This document shows positions 1 through 4,996 of a DNA stretch of 5,403 bases, piece after piece. How positions within the stretch are numbered: position 1 is the first letter of the stretch; every line of letters begins with the position of its first letter. Origin of the DNA: Actinomycetota bacterium (GTDB lineage: Bacteria > Actinomycetota > Geothermincolia > Fen-727 > Anoxymicrobiaceae); NCBI GenBank assembly GCA_003154635.1, contig PMDX01000121.1, forward strand, positions 1 to 5,403, read 5' to 3'. Below the pieces are notes generated by a model. The model did not search any database. It was given only the letters and a program-made list of their open reading frames with translations, and was not told where the DNA came from. A program made the translations under genes and the position numbers.

Positions 1-601
1 CGATCTTTTCGCGGAGCTGGTTGATAAAAATGGTTACCGTATTGGACCTGTTGATGGCGTTTGAGAGCTTTCGCAGAGCCTGGGACATCAATCGCGCCTG
101 AAGCCCGACGTGGGAGTCACCGATGTCACCCTCGATCTCCGCACGCGGTACAAGGGCCGCTACAGAGTCGATGACAATGACGTCGACTGCCGCGCTGCGA
201 ACCAACATCTCCGTTATCTCGAGGGCCTGTTCGCCGGTATCAGGCTGGCTGATGAGCAGCTCGTCTATGTTTACACCAAGCGCCTGTGAGTATTGTGGGT
301 CGAGAGCGTTCTCAGCGTCGATGAAAGCGCCAACCCCACCCCTCTTCTGTGCTTCGGCGATTATGTGGAGCGCGACGGTCGTCTTGCCGCTGGATTCAGG
401 GCCGAATATCTCGATAACACGTCCCCGCGGTACCCCTCCGACTCCGAGTGCTATGTCGAGGGAAAGCGACCCGGTGGGGATCACCTCTACCGCCATACGG
501 TCGGCCTCCGCCCCAAGTTTCATTATCGACCCGCGTCCGAACTGGCGTTCTATCTGCATGACCGCCATTTCAAGCGATTTGTCCTTCTCCAAGATCCTCA
601 C
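1..601 (-). CDS. recA: RecA recombinase, N-terminal ~200 residues (3' end outside window)
   Basis: RecA is the ATP-dependent strand-exchange protein of homologous recombination and the SOS co-protease. Visible, counting from the GTG at 601: the N-terminal oligomerisation helix leading to QFGRGSIMKLG (20-30), Walker A GPESSGKT (67-74), catalytic Glu97 in DAENALD, Walker B VIVID (141-145), loop L1 with PRAEIEG (152-158), the conserved GDSHVGLQARLMSQALRKLS block, and the FINQ sensor (192-195). Loop L2 and the C-terminal domain lie beyond position 1. The frame is open to the edge. The GTG at 601-599 overlaps the thpR stop (GTGA), implying translational coupling. A TTG at 592-590, preceded by GTGAGG, gives an N-terminus closer in length to other RecA proteins and is the main alternative start. 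Asn98 replaces the His that normally follows the catalytic Glu. The family call is certain; the start is not. Confidence 0.97.
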   Translation of the reverse strand, partial: MRILEKDKSLEMAVMQIERQFGRGSIMKLGAEADRMAVEVIPTGSLSLDIALGVGGVPRGRVIEIFGPESSGKTTVALHIIAEAQKRGGVGAFIDAENALDPQYSQALGVNIDELLISQPDTGEQALEITEMLVRSAAVDVIVIDSVAALVPRAEIEGDIGDSHVGLQARLMSQALRKLSNAINRSNTVTIFINQLREKI

Positions 602-1197
602 CCTTTCTCGCTAGTGGCCCGCAGGTCGGGCGGCCCAACGCTTTCAACTATTTTGTACTCCACACCGGTGCTTTTCAGGACGCTCTCAAAGAGCACTATC
701 TCAGATGCCTTCATCGTAAGCTTCTCGGTGAAGTTCTCTTCCAAGCCAGGCGCGAGTCTGACCGCCTTCTTCCGGGAACGCCCGATCGTCACGTGCGGAG
801 TGTACCGTCGGTTTTCTCTTTGGAAACCGCACTTCTCGGCTCCTTTGTCGAGGACATTGTAGACCTTCACTATACGGTCCTCGAGATCGCTGGTTCCTAC
901 CCATAGAACTCTAGCAGACCGCTGGGACGGAAAAGCACCGACACCTCCCACCTGCAGCCGGAGCGGGAGGTACTCTGCGGCATTGTGCATTATCTCGACG
1001 ATCCTGGAGGCCTGGTCATTATCACAAGCGCCGAGAAACTTGAGCGTCACGTGGAGGTTCCCGGGAGACACCCACCCAACATCTGCGATCGTCGTTGAGA
1101 GCCGCTCTGTTAGTCCCGCGACGAATCGACGGACCTCGGGGGTCAGTGATATCCCCGTGAAAAGCCTGCGTCTCTGTACGCCGTTGCCGCTCATCAT
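598..1197 (-). CDS. thpR: RNA 2',3'-cyclic phosphodiesterase (2H phosphoesterase, LigT/ThpR family)
   Basis: This is a cytosolic 2H-superfamily enzyme. Family members open 2',3'-cyclic phosphates on RNA ends and show 2'-5' RNA ligase activity in vitro; the physiological substrate is poorly known. Both catalytic HxTx motifs are present: HVTL at 49-52, inside the typical WVSPGNLHVTLKFLG context, and HVTI at 135-138, inside RRYTPHVTIGR. The length of 199 residues is normal, with about ten extra residues before the usual RLF...SL beginning. The start is ATG 1197 or the adjacent ATG 1194. An in-frame TGA lies two codons upstream of 1197, so no longer form is possible. Neither ATG has a good Shine-Dalgarno; the strong GAGGAGG is about 41 bases upstream and seems placed for a different start (see the leader ORF). 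The stop overlaps recA by GTGA. A thpR-recA pairing is common in Gram-positive genomes, usually with cinA upstream; cinA is absent here. Confidence 0.95.
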   Translation of the reverse strand: MMSGNGVQRRRLFTGISLTPEVRRFVAGLTERLSTTIADVGWVSPGNLHVTLKFLGACDNDQASRIVEIMHNAAEYLPLRLQVGGVGAFPSQRSARVLWVGTSDLEDRIVKVYNVLDKGAEKCGFQRENRRYTPHVTIGRSRKKAVRLAPGLEENFTEKLTMKASEIVLFESVLKSTGVEYKIVESVGPPDLRATSEKG

Positions 1198-1232
1198 GTC
1201 TCAAGTATATTCACTGACTTATAGCAATACAA
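1194..1232 (-). CDS. Possible 12-codon leader ORF coupled to thpR
   Basis: The strongest ribosome site near thpR, GAGGAGG at 1245-1239, sits 6 bases before a TTG at 1232-1230, not before the thpR ATG. Reading from that TTG gives the peptide MYCYKSVNILET and then TGA at 1196-1194. That stop overlaps the thpR start at 1197-1195 as ATGA, the same arrangement that joins divIVA to yggU. Ribosomes terminating here could re-initiate on thpR, which otherwise lacks a clear Shine-Dalgarno. The peptide resembles nothing I recognise, and a 12-codon ORF can arise by chance. The alternative is that the GAGGAGG is coincidental and thpR is translated from a leader starting at the nearby promoter-like motif. 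Confidence 0.35.
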   Translation of the reverse strand: MYCYKSVNILET

Positions 1233-1247
1233 GCTATGCCTCCTCAA
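1218..1247 (-). promoter_or_regulatory. Possible extended -10 sigma70-type promoter before thpR-recA
   Basis: TTGAGG (1247-1242) could be a -35 box, matching TTGACA at four of six positions. After an 18-base spacer comes TATAAG (1223-1218), which matches TATAAT at five of six, preceded by TGC so that it forms an extended -10 (TGnTATAAG). Transcription would start near 1210 and leave a leader of only about ten bases before thpR, so RNA made from here would lack the GAGGAGG. The site is in the longest gap of the downstream half and would allow separate expression of thpR and recA. No LexA-type operator is evident to me. The call rests on motif resemblance only. Confidence 0.35.
1239..1245 (-). 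promoter_or_regulatory. Strong Shine-Dalgarno (GAGGAGG) displaced from thpR
   Basis: GAGGAGG begins 6 bases after the yggU stop codon. Its distance to the TTG at 1232 is 6 bases, which is ideal, while its distance to the thpR ATG is about 41 bases, which is too far for direct use. It therefore either serves the short leader ORF or is a chance purine run that overlaps a possible -35 element (TTGAGG, 1247-1242). Confidence 0.45.
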
Positions 1248-1251
1248 TTTC

Positions 1252-1584
1252 TTAGTGCGCGTCGATCCTGAGCAGCTTCTCTCGCGCAGTGTGGCCGCGG
1301 ATTATCGCGATAGCGCTCCTGGGAACCCCAAGGTATTTTGCGACTGAGCGAAGCATCTCGGAATTTGCTTTACCCTTGTCAGGTGATGCTGATACGTAGA
1401 CTCTGAATGTCCCGTCCGACTGTTCTTCGACCCTGGGTTTCGAAGATCCAGGTGTAACTTTCACGCTCACTGTCCTGAATATGTCCTCGGGCAAAGCTCC
1501 GTTTCCCCCAAACCAAGCATATATAAATACGGCCGGGCTACTGCGCCCGGCCGCCGTCTCGAACCTCTTCTCTCCGGGGGTCAT
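1252..1584 (-). CDS. yggU: DUF167 family protein (YggU-like), start uncertain
   Basis: DUF167 proteins are small and conserved, with no established biochemical role. The domain spans residues ~39-108: VSVKVTPGSSKPRV, a short acidic turn, FRVYVSASPDKGKAN, a helix with LRSVAKYLGVP, then IAIIRGHTAREKLLRI. The PxKGKAN and G.T.R.K signatures are intact. The longest frame starts at ATG 1584, overlapping the divIVA stop as ATGA, and gives 110 residues. However, the first ~35 residues do not look like the family, and their DNA contains a perfect 9-bp GC hairpin (1530-1553). TTG 1494, giving 80 residues with GGGGG 10 bases and GGAG 2 bases upstream, or GTG 1470, giving 72 residues, would both skip the hairpin. 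In Bacillota and Actinomycetota this gene often sits near the sepF/divIVA cluster, as here. Confidence 0.9.
   Translation of the reverse strand: MTPGEKRFETAAGRSSPAVFIYAWFGGNGALPEDIFRTVSVKVTPGSSKPRVEEQSDGTFRVYVSASPDKGKANSEMLRSVAKYLGVPRSAIAIIRGHTAREKLLRIDAH
1519..1553 (-). terminator. GC-rich hairpin followed by an AT-rich tract, 3' of divIVA
   Basis: The arms at 1530-1538 and 1545-1553 are perfect 9-bp complements (CGGCCGGGC / GCCCGGCCG) around a 6-base loop. On the transcribed strand the stem is followed at once by TATTTATATATG (1529-1518). This is the outline of an intrinsic terminator, but the tract has alternating T and A and no long U run, so termination would be partial at best. It lies 28 bases past the divIVA stop and inside the longest yggU frame. 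It could instead be an attenuator, an RNA stability element protecting divIVA mRNA, or simply GC-rich coding sequence. Confidence 0.35.
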
Positions 1585-2627
1585 TCCCAGAAGAAGTGCT
1601 TGTCCTTTTTATCCCTGCGACCCTTGCGGTTCTTGTCCTTCATCTCGGGCAGGTCCTCGTCACCGATGCCACCAAACGGGTCATCAGCGGCGTCCACCGC
1701 AAGAACCTCGTCGACGAGGTTGGAACTGGGTGGCCTCACTTCCGGCTCCGATGCAGCGAACACAGTTTCAACCGGCGGTCGTGGCCCCACGGCTGTAGAC
1801 TGCGGTAGTGGTGGTGGCGCGAACATCTGCGCGCGCGGTGACACGTCTCCACCCATGACGGGAGGAGGCGTCAGCTCAGCGGACATTGGCGAAGGCGGCG
1901 CGGCAACCTGCGTCTGAACTCGCTGAGGTTGCGTTGCTACCATCACGTCTCTGTTGTCGGGAGCAAGTGGTTGCACAACCTGGGGTGGTGCCGGTGGAGC
2001 CTGGGATGGCGCCATCTCCATGTCAGGAGTGGACGCTGGCCGGGCTTCGGCCGCGGACCTTGCAGGTATTGATTCAGCCGCCTCGGCCTCGGCCTTTGCG
2101 ATCTCTTTTAGCTCAACCTGTCCGTCGTAGTCGGGAGGCTCACCAGCCGCCTCTATTTCGGCGACCTGGGCGAGGTGAGAATCGGCCAGGTCCTTTATCG
2201 ACTGTATGTATCTCTTTTTTATGTCTTTCAGCCTCGTGAAGATACTTTCGAGATTCTTCCGCTCCTTCTGCGTGCTGAGGTTTACCTGCCGGGCCTGCTC
2301 CTGTGCCCCGCGTATCATGGAATCTGCCTCATCCTGGGCTTTGGTCATCATCCCTTCTGACTCCTCCCGGGCCTGCTCCTTGACCATCTCCGCCGACCTG
2401 GTTGCAGCAAGAATTGCGGTCTGTAGTGTTGACTGCATCTCCTCGAACTCCGCGAGCCTCTGCTTCATCTGCCCCATCTGCTGAAGCAGGTCTATGTTCT
2501 CCTGGGTGAGTCTCTCGAGCTCATCGGCCACGAGGTCGAGGAACGAGTCGACCTCTTCCTCGTTGTAACCTCCGAACCGGGCAGTCTTGAACTCCTTGTG
2601 GTGAATGTCCATGGGAGTCAGTGCCAT
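1581..2627 (-). CDS. divIVA: DivIVA family polar/septal scaffold protein with long Pro/Ala-rich tail
   Basis: DivIVA proteins bind negatively curved membrane at poles and septa and recruit growth, division or chromosome-anchoring partners. Residues 1-32 carry the membrane-binding start LTPMDIHHKEF then GGYNEEEVDSFLD. A long coiled coil covers ~22-160, rich in E, Q, K and A. Residues ~187-302 form a low-complexity Pro/Ala/Gln linker. The end has an acidic patch (305-328), a basic run (330-343, KNRKGRRDKKDK) and the aromatic terminus HFFWE. At 348 residues it is about twice the Bacillus protein and nearer the long actinobacterial forms. Arg17-Phe18 occupies the place where Bacillus has Phe17-Arg18. 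The start at ATG 2627 has an excellent GGAGGTG 7 bases upstream. The gene follows proC by 28 bases and overlaps yggU by ATGA. The family call is firm; its partners cannot be read from sequence. Confidence 0.95.
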   Translation of the reverse strand: MALTPMDIHHKEFKTARFGGYNEEEVDSFLDLVADELERLTQENIDLLQQMGQMKQRLAEFEEMQSTLQTAILAATRSAEMVKEQAREESEGMMTKAQDEADSMIRGAQEQARQVNLSTQKERKNLESIFTRLKDIKKRYIQSIKDLADSHLAQVAEIEAAGEPPDYDGQVELKEIAKAEAEAAESIPARSAAEARPASTPDMEMAPSQAPPAPPQVVQPLAPDNRDVMVATQPQRVQTQVAAPPSPMSAELTPPPVMGGDVSPRAQMFAPPPLPQSTAVGPRPPVETVFAASEPEVRPPSSNLVDEVLAVDAADDPFGGIGDEDLPEMKDKNRKGRRDKKDKHFFWE

Positions 2628-2634
2628 CAGCCCG

Positions 2635-2641
2635 CACCTCC
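2635..2641 (-). promoter_or_regulatory. Shine-Dalgarno of divIVA (GGAGGTG)
   Basis: GGAGGTG ends 7 bases before ATG 2627 and fixes that start. It lies in the 28-base gap after proC, suggesting independent, strong translation of the scaffold protein within the operon. Confidence 0.8.
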
Positions 2642-2655
2642 ATTTTCATCTCTTG

Positions 2656-3459
2656 TCACTGCGTCAGTTCCCCGGCCCTCTTTCGGGCTGCCTCAACCGC
2701 CTTCGATATCAGGTTCGCGAATCCCGCCTCGTCTAAGACTCCAAGAGCCGCAAGCGTCGTTCCACCCGGGGACGACACGGCCTTTCTGAGTTCGACGGGA
2801 TTTCTCCCCGTGTCCTTGATTATCTTCGCTGCGCCCCAGAGGGTCTCTCTTGCAAGCTTGCTCGCGATATCCGGGGACATGCCCTCTTGCACGGCAGCTG
2901 CCTCGAGCGCTTCCGTCAGCAGGAAGAAGTATGCCGGACCGCTTCCGCTGATTGCCGTGACGAGGTCGATCGCCGACTCTTCGACCTCCACCGCCTCGCC
3001 GATGGACTCGAGAAGCATGCGCGGGAGCCCCCCATCGAAAGACCCCTCCCCCGAGTCTACCGCGTATCCCGAGACCGAAGCCCCGACCTGGGCTCCCATG
3101 TTGGGCATTACCCTCACTATTGAAGGCGCCCCTCCGAGCCTTGCCCTCATTGAGGCAATCGAAAGCCCCGCAATTATCGAGATCACGGCTGTATCACCGT
3201 TAAGCACGCTGGATATTTCCTCCAGTACACCCACGCTATCCTGAGGTTTTACCGCGAGGACCACCGTTTTTGCGCCGCTCGCGGCTCTTGCGTTATCGTC
3301 CGAATGGTCAACTGAGAATTCCTTTGCCAGGGATACAACCTTGTCGCTGTCCTTATCGGTCACGACTACTGCGTCCGGGGCGAAGATGCCAGCCTGGAGC
3401 CATCCCTTGAGCATGGCTGAGCCCATGTTTCCGGCTCCGATCAATGTGATTTCATGCAA
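2656..3459 (-). CDS. proC: Pyrroline-5-carboxylate reductase
   Basis: The enzyme catalyses the last step of proline synthesis: NAD(P)H-dependent reduction of 1-pyrroline-5-carboxylate to L-proline in the cytosol. The Rossmann fold opens at once with ITLIGAGNMGSAM (dinucleotide loop GAGNMG, 8-13). VKPQ (70-73), VRVMPNMGA (115-123) and SGSGPAYFF (171-179) follow. The family signature near the C-terminus runs from PVELRKAVSSPGGTT to LDE (221-244). The length of 267 residues is typical. The start must be TTG 3459: the preceding in-frame codons run straight back to the sepF stop 15 bases upstream with no other start, and a later start would remove the nucleotide-binding loop. Its ribosome site is the modest GGACGG (3471-3466). 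proC inside the sepF-divIVA interval is seen in several Gram-positive and deep-branching lineages; the membrane protein YggT/YlmG often found there is missing here. Confidence 0.97.
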   Translation of the reverse strand: MHEITLIGAGNMGSAMLKGWLQAGIFAPDAVVVTDKDSDKVVSLAKEFSVDHSDDNARAASGAKTVVLAVKPQDSVGVLEEISSVLNGDTAVISIIAGLSIASMRARLGGAPSIVRVMPNMGAQVGASVSGYAVDSGEGSFDGGLPRMLLESIGEAVEVEESAIDLVTAISGSGPAYFFLLTEALEAAAVQEGMSPDIASKLARETLWGAAKIIKDTGRNPVELRKAVSSPGGTTLAALGVLDEAGFANLISKAVEAARKRAGELTQ

Positions 3460-3465
3460 TGTAAA

Positions 3466-3471
3466 CCGTCC
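3466..3471 (-). promoter_or_regulatory. Weak Shine-Dalgarno of proC (GGACGG), supporting a TTG start
   Basis: GGACGG lies 6 bases before TTG 3459, in the 15-base gap after the sepF stop. It departs from the consensus by one base. Together with the TTG it suggests lower translation of proC than of its neighbours sepF and divIVA, both of which have strong sites. Confidence 0.5.
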
Positions 3472-3474
3472 GGG

Positions 3475-3912
3475 TTAGAATTGGTTGAAGAAACCCTTTT
3501 CGCGCATCCACTTGCGGTCTTCCGCCGACACCTCGACGTTTGCGGGGGTCAGGAGAAATACCATCTCGGCAACTCGCTGAATGCCTCCGTCGAGCCCGTA
3601 TGTAAGCCCGCTCACGAAGTCTATGAGTCGCTTCGCGAGCTCCCGGTCGATGTTTTGGAGGTTGACGATCACCGGCGTGTCGCTCTTGAACTTCGAGCCG
3701 ATCTGCTCGGCGTCGTTGAAGCTCTTTGGCTCAACAACGTGGACCCTGGCGGTCGATTCGGGCACGGGCTGGAGCACTCTTTCAGCGCCTCTCCGGCGAG
3801 GGACCCTGTCCGAGATCTCCTCGACCGCCTCTTCGCGGGCTCTCATCTCTCCGAATTCGTCGGGCTCTTTGAGCCCAAGCCATTCCGCAACCCTGCCCCA
3901 GAAACCGGGCAT
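3475..3912 (-). CDS. sepF: SepF, FtsZ membrane anchor and cell division protein
   Basis: SepF binds the FtsZ C-terminal peptide, polymerises and tethers the Z-ring to the membrane. The N-terminus, MPGFWGRVAEWLGL, can form the amphipathic membrane-targeting helix. An acidic and Arg-rich linker follows (~15-50). The globular SepF domain is at ~56-127: VHVVEPKSFNDAEQIGSKF, then TPVIVNLQNIDRELAKRLIDFVSGLTYGLDGGIQRV and VFLLTPANVEV. Gly109-Gly110 marks the conserved dimer/FtsZ-binding turn. The C-terminal tail EDRKWMREKGFFNQF resembles the GFFNQ ending I recall from actinobacterial SepF proteins. The length of 145 residues is normal. The start at ATG 3912 is backed by AAGGAGGT 7 bases upstream. 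The gene lies 17 bases after yggS and 15 before proC, the classical neighbourhood of this gene near ftsZ. Confidence 0.96.
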   Translation of the reverse strand: MPGFWGRVAEWLGLKEPDEFGEMRAREEAVEEISDRVPRRRGAERVLQPVPESTARVHVVEPKSFNDAEQIGSKFKSDTPVIVNLQNIDRELAKRLIDFVSGLTYGLDGGIQRVAEMVFLLTPANVEVSAEDRKWMREKGFFNQF

Positions 3913-3919
3913 CTAAACG

Positions 3920-3927
3920 ACCTCCTT
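3920..3927 (-). promoter_or_regulatory. Consensus Shine-Dalgarno of sepF (AAGGAGGT)
   Basis: AAGGAGGT is a full match to the anti-Shine-Dalgarno complement, 7 bases before ATG 3912. It fills most of the 17-base gap after the yggS stop and is the best ribosome site in the window. Confidence 0.85.
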
Positions 3928-3929
3928 AA

Positions 3930-4643
3930 CTAACCTGTCTTCGCTCGCGGACCGAACAGGGCGGTCCCTACGCGGACGCACGTCGAGCCTTCCTCCACAG
4001 CGACCTCGTAGTCGTTGGTCATTCCCATCGACAGAACGTCGCAAACGAAGCCACCGCCCTCCCCACCCAACTCGCGCCCCAATTCCGCGAGCCGCCTGAA
4101 GACCCATCTGACTTCCTCAGGGTCTTCGGCCAGAGGCGCAATCGTTGACAGTCCCCTGATCCTCACGTTCTGCAACCGGCCTGCTTCTTCCAGTGCGCCT
4201 CGAAGCTCCGCGGCATCAAATCCCGACTTTGCTTCTTCTCCGGCCACGTTCACTTGAAGCAGGACCGATTGAATTATCCCACATTGCCGTGCACGCTCAT
4301 CGATCTCGCTCGCCAGACTTAGGCTATCCATCGAATGAACGAGTTCCACGGAGCCCACAACCAGTCTCACTTTATTCCTCTGGAGATGCCCGATGAAGTG
4401 CCATTCCACCGTTTGCAAGACCCGAGGGACCTTCTCGAGCAACTCCTGCGCCCGGTTCTCTCCAGCGATCTTTACCCCACAGGATACGGCCGCATCAACC
4501 TCCTCTGGGCTCCTGTTCTTTGTCGCGGCGAGAAGATTGACTTCACCCGGACCCCTTCCTGCACGCACAACCGCTGCATCGATCCTGGACAAAACCTCTT
4601 TTACATTTTCCCGAATGTTTTCGTCCATATTTTTCGCTTCCAT
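3930..4643 (-). CDS. yggS: YggS/YlmE family PLP-binding homeostasis protein
   Basis: This family (COG0325, PLPBP) is a single-domain alanine-racemase-like TIM barrel that binds pyridoxal 5'-phosphate. It buffers free PLP and affects amino acid pools and has no firmly assigned reaction. Visible are LLAATKNRS with the PLP-binding Lys42, GENRAQE (61-67), WHFIGHLQRNK (81-91), the VHSMDS strand (102-107), VNVAGEEAKSGF (131-142), RGLSTIAP (163-170) and the phosphate-binding end LSMGMTNDYEVAVEEGS...VRVGTALFG (204-231). The length of 237 residues is typical. ATG 4643 has AAAGGAA 9 bases upstream and an in-frame TAA just before it; ATG at codon 6 (GGA 10 bases upstream) is a possible shorter start. 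It stands between acyP and sepF, matching the ylmD-ylmE-sepF order of Bacillus apart from the inserted acyP. Confidence 0.96.
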   Translation of the reverse strand: MEAKNMDENIRENVKEVLSRIDAAVVRAGRGPGEVNLLAATKNRSPEEVDAAVSCGVKIAGENRAQELLEKVPRVLQTVEWHFIGHLQRNKVRLVVGSVELVHSMDSLSLASEIDERARQCGIIQSVLLQVNVAGEEAKSGFDAAELRGALEEAGRLQNVRIRGLSTIAPLAEDPEEVRWVFRRLAELGRELGGEGGGFVCDVLSMGMTNDYEVAVEEGSTCVRVGTALFGPRAKTG

Positions 4644-4702
4644 AAAACGTTATTCCTTTGATCCGGGAAAGGCATCGAAGGGCTTGCGCTCAACTCTATC
4701 CC

Positions 4703-4978
4703 TCATTTGTAACGCACCTGGAACCCCGTTTCTCCAAGAGGCTCCTCCCAGGTCACGTCCACAGATTCCACTCGTGCGGCCGGAGGCCCGGTCCTACACC
4801 ACTCGATCGCTTGCCCGATCGGCTCTATATAACCCTCAAAAACGACCCCTACCGAGCCGTCACGCGCGTTACATACCCAGCCTGCAAGGCCGAGTGAATG
4901 GGCTTCACGCTGGGTCTCAGCCCTGTAAAATACTCCCTGAACCCTTCCCGTTACCTTCACTCTCGCCCTCCCAGTCAA
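4703..4978 (-). CDS. acyP: Acylphosphatase
   Basis: This small cytosolic enzyme hydrolyses acyl phosphates such as acetyl or carbamoyl phosphate to carboxylate and phosphate; its cellular purpose in bacteria is unclear. The 91 residues match the family length. The phosphate-binding loop GRVQGVFYR (11-19) supplies catalytic Arg19, and Asn37 in GWVCNARDGSV (33-43) is the second catalytic residue, so the protein looks active. The start is TTG 4978: the in-frame codons upstream run to the pgeF stop with no alternative, and GGGAGGGAGG lies just before it. There are 18 bases between the pgeF stop and this start, then 59 bases to yggS. Acylphosphatase is not a usual member of the pgeF-yggS pair, so its placement is a lineage feature. 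It is not the HypF or YccX-fusion type, because no further domain follows. Confidence 0.95.
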   Translation of the reverse strand: MTGRARVKVTGRVQGVFYRAETQREAHSLGLAGWVCNARDGSVGVVFEGYIEPIGQAIEWCRTGPPAARVESVDVTWEEPLGETGFQVRYK

Positions 4979-4982
4979 AGAT

Positions 4983-4992
4983 CCTCCCTCCC
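4983..4992 (-). promoter_or_regulatory. Double Shine-Dalgarno of acyP (GGGAGGGAGG), supporting a TTG start
   Basis: There are two overlapping purine-rich sites before TTG 4978. GGGAGG at 4992-4987 has 8-base spacing and GGAGG at 4987-4983 has 4-base spacing. The upstream copy is better placed. They lie in the 18-base gap after the pgeF stop and confirm that the TTG is used. Confidence 0.7.
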
Positions 4993-4996
4993 GGGC

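Noticed and set aside
123..862. Long plus-strand open frames opposite recA and thpR
   Set aside because: They lie antisense to unmistakable RecA and LigT coding sequence, show Ser/Arg/Pro-rich composition typical of GC-rich shadows, and carry no recognisable domain.
1194..1232. Frameshift joining the leader ORF to thpR as a longer protein
   Set aside because: The thpR product already has extra residues before its conserved start, so no extension is needed and nothing suggests a lost base.
1481..2484. Several plus-strand open frames opposite divIVA
   Set aside because: They are mirror images of the DivIVA low-complexity linker and coiled coil, with composition set by the opposite strand and no family resemblance or ribosome sites.
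2621..3244. 207-codon plus-strand frame opposite proC
   Set aside because: It is antisense to a complete ProC with all motifs; the Ser/Pro/Ala-rich translation looks like a shadow.
3457..3480. Possible sepF-proC fusion, since both are in the same reading frame
   Set aside because: A clear TAA (3477-3475) separates them, each protein is complete by itself, and proC has its own TTG and ribosome-like site.
3454..3933. 159-codon plus-strand frame covering sepF
   Set aside because: It spans the whole sepF gene on the other strand. The minus-strand product is a full-length SepF with a consensus ribosome site.
4644..4702. Promoter before yggS
   Set aside because: TTGAGC is present, but no acceptable -10 hexamer occurs at a workable distance; only the yggS ribosome site AAAGGAA is supported.
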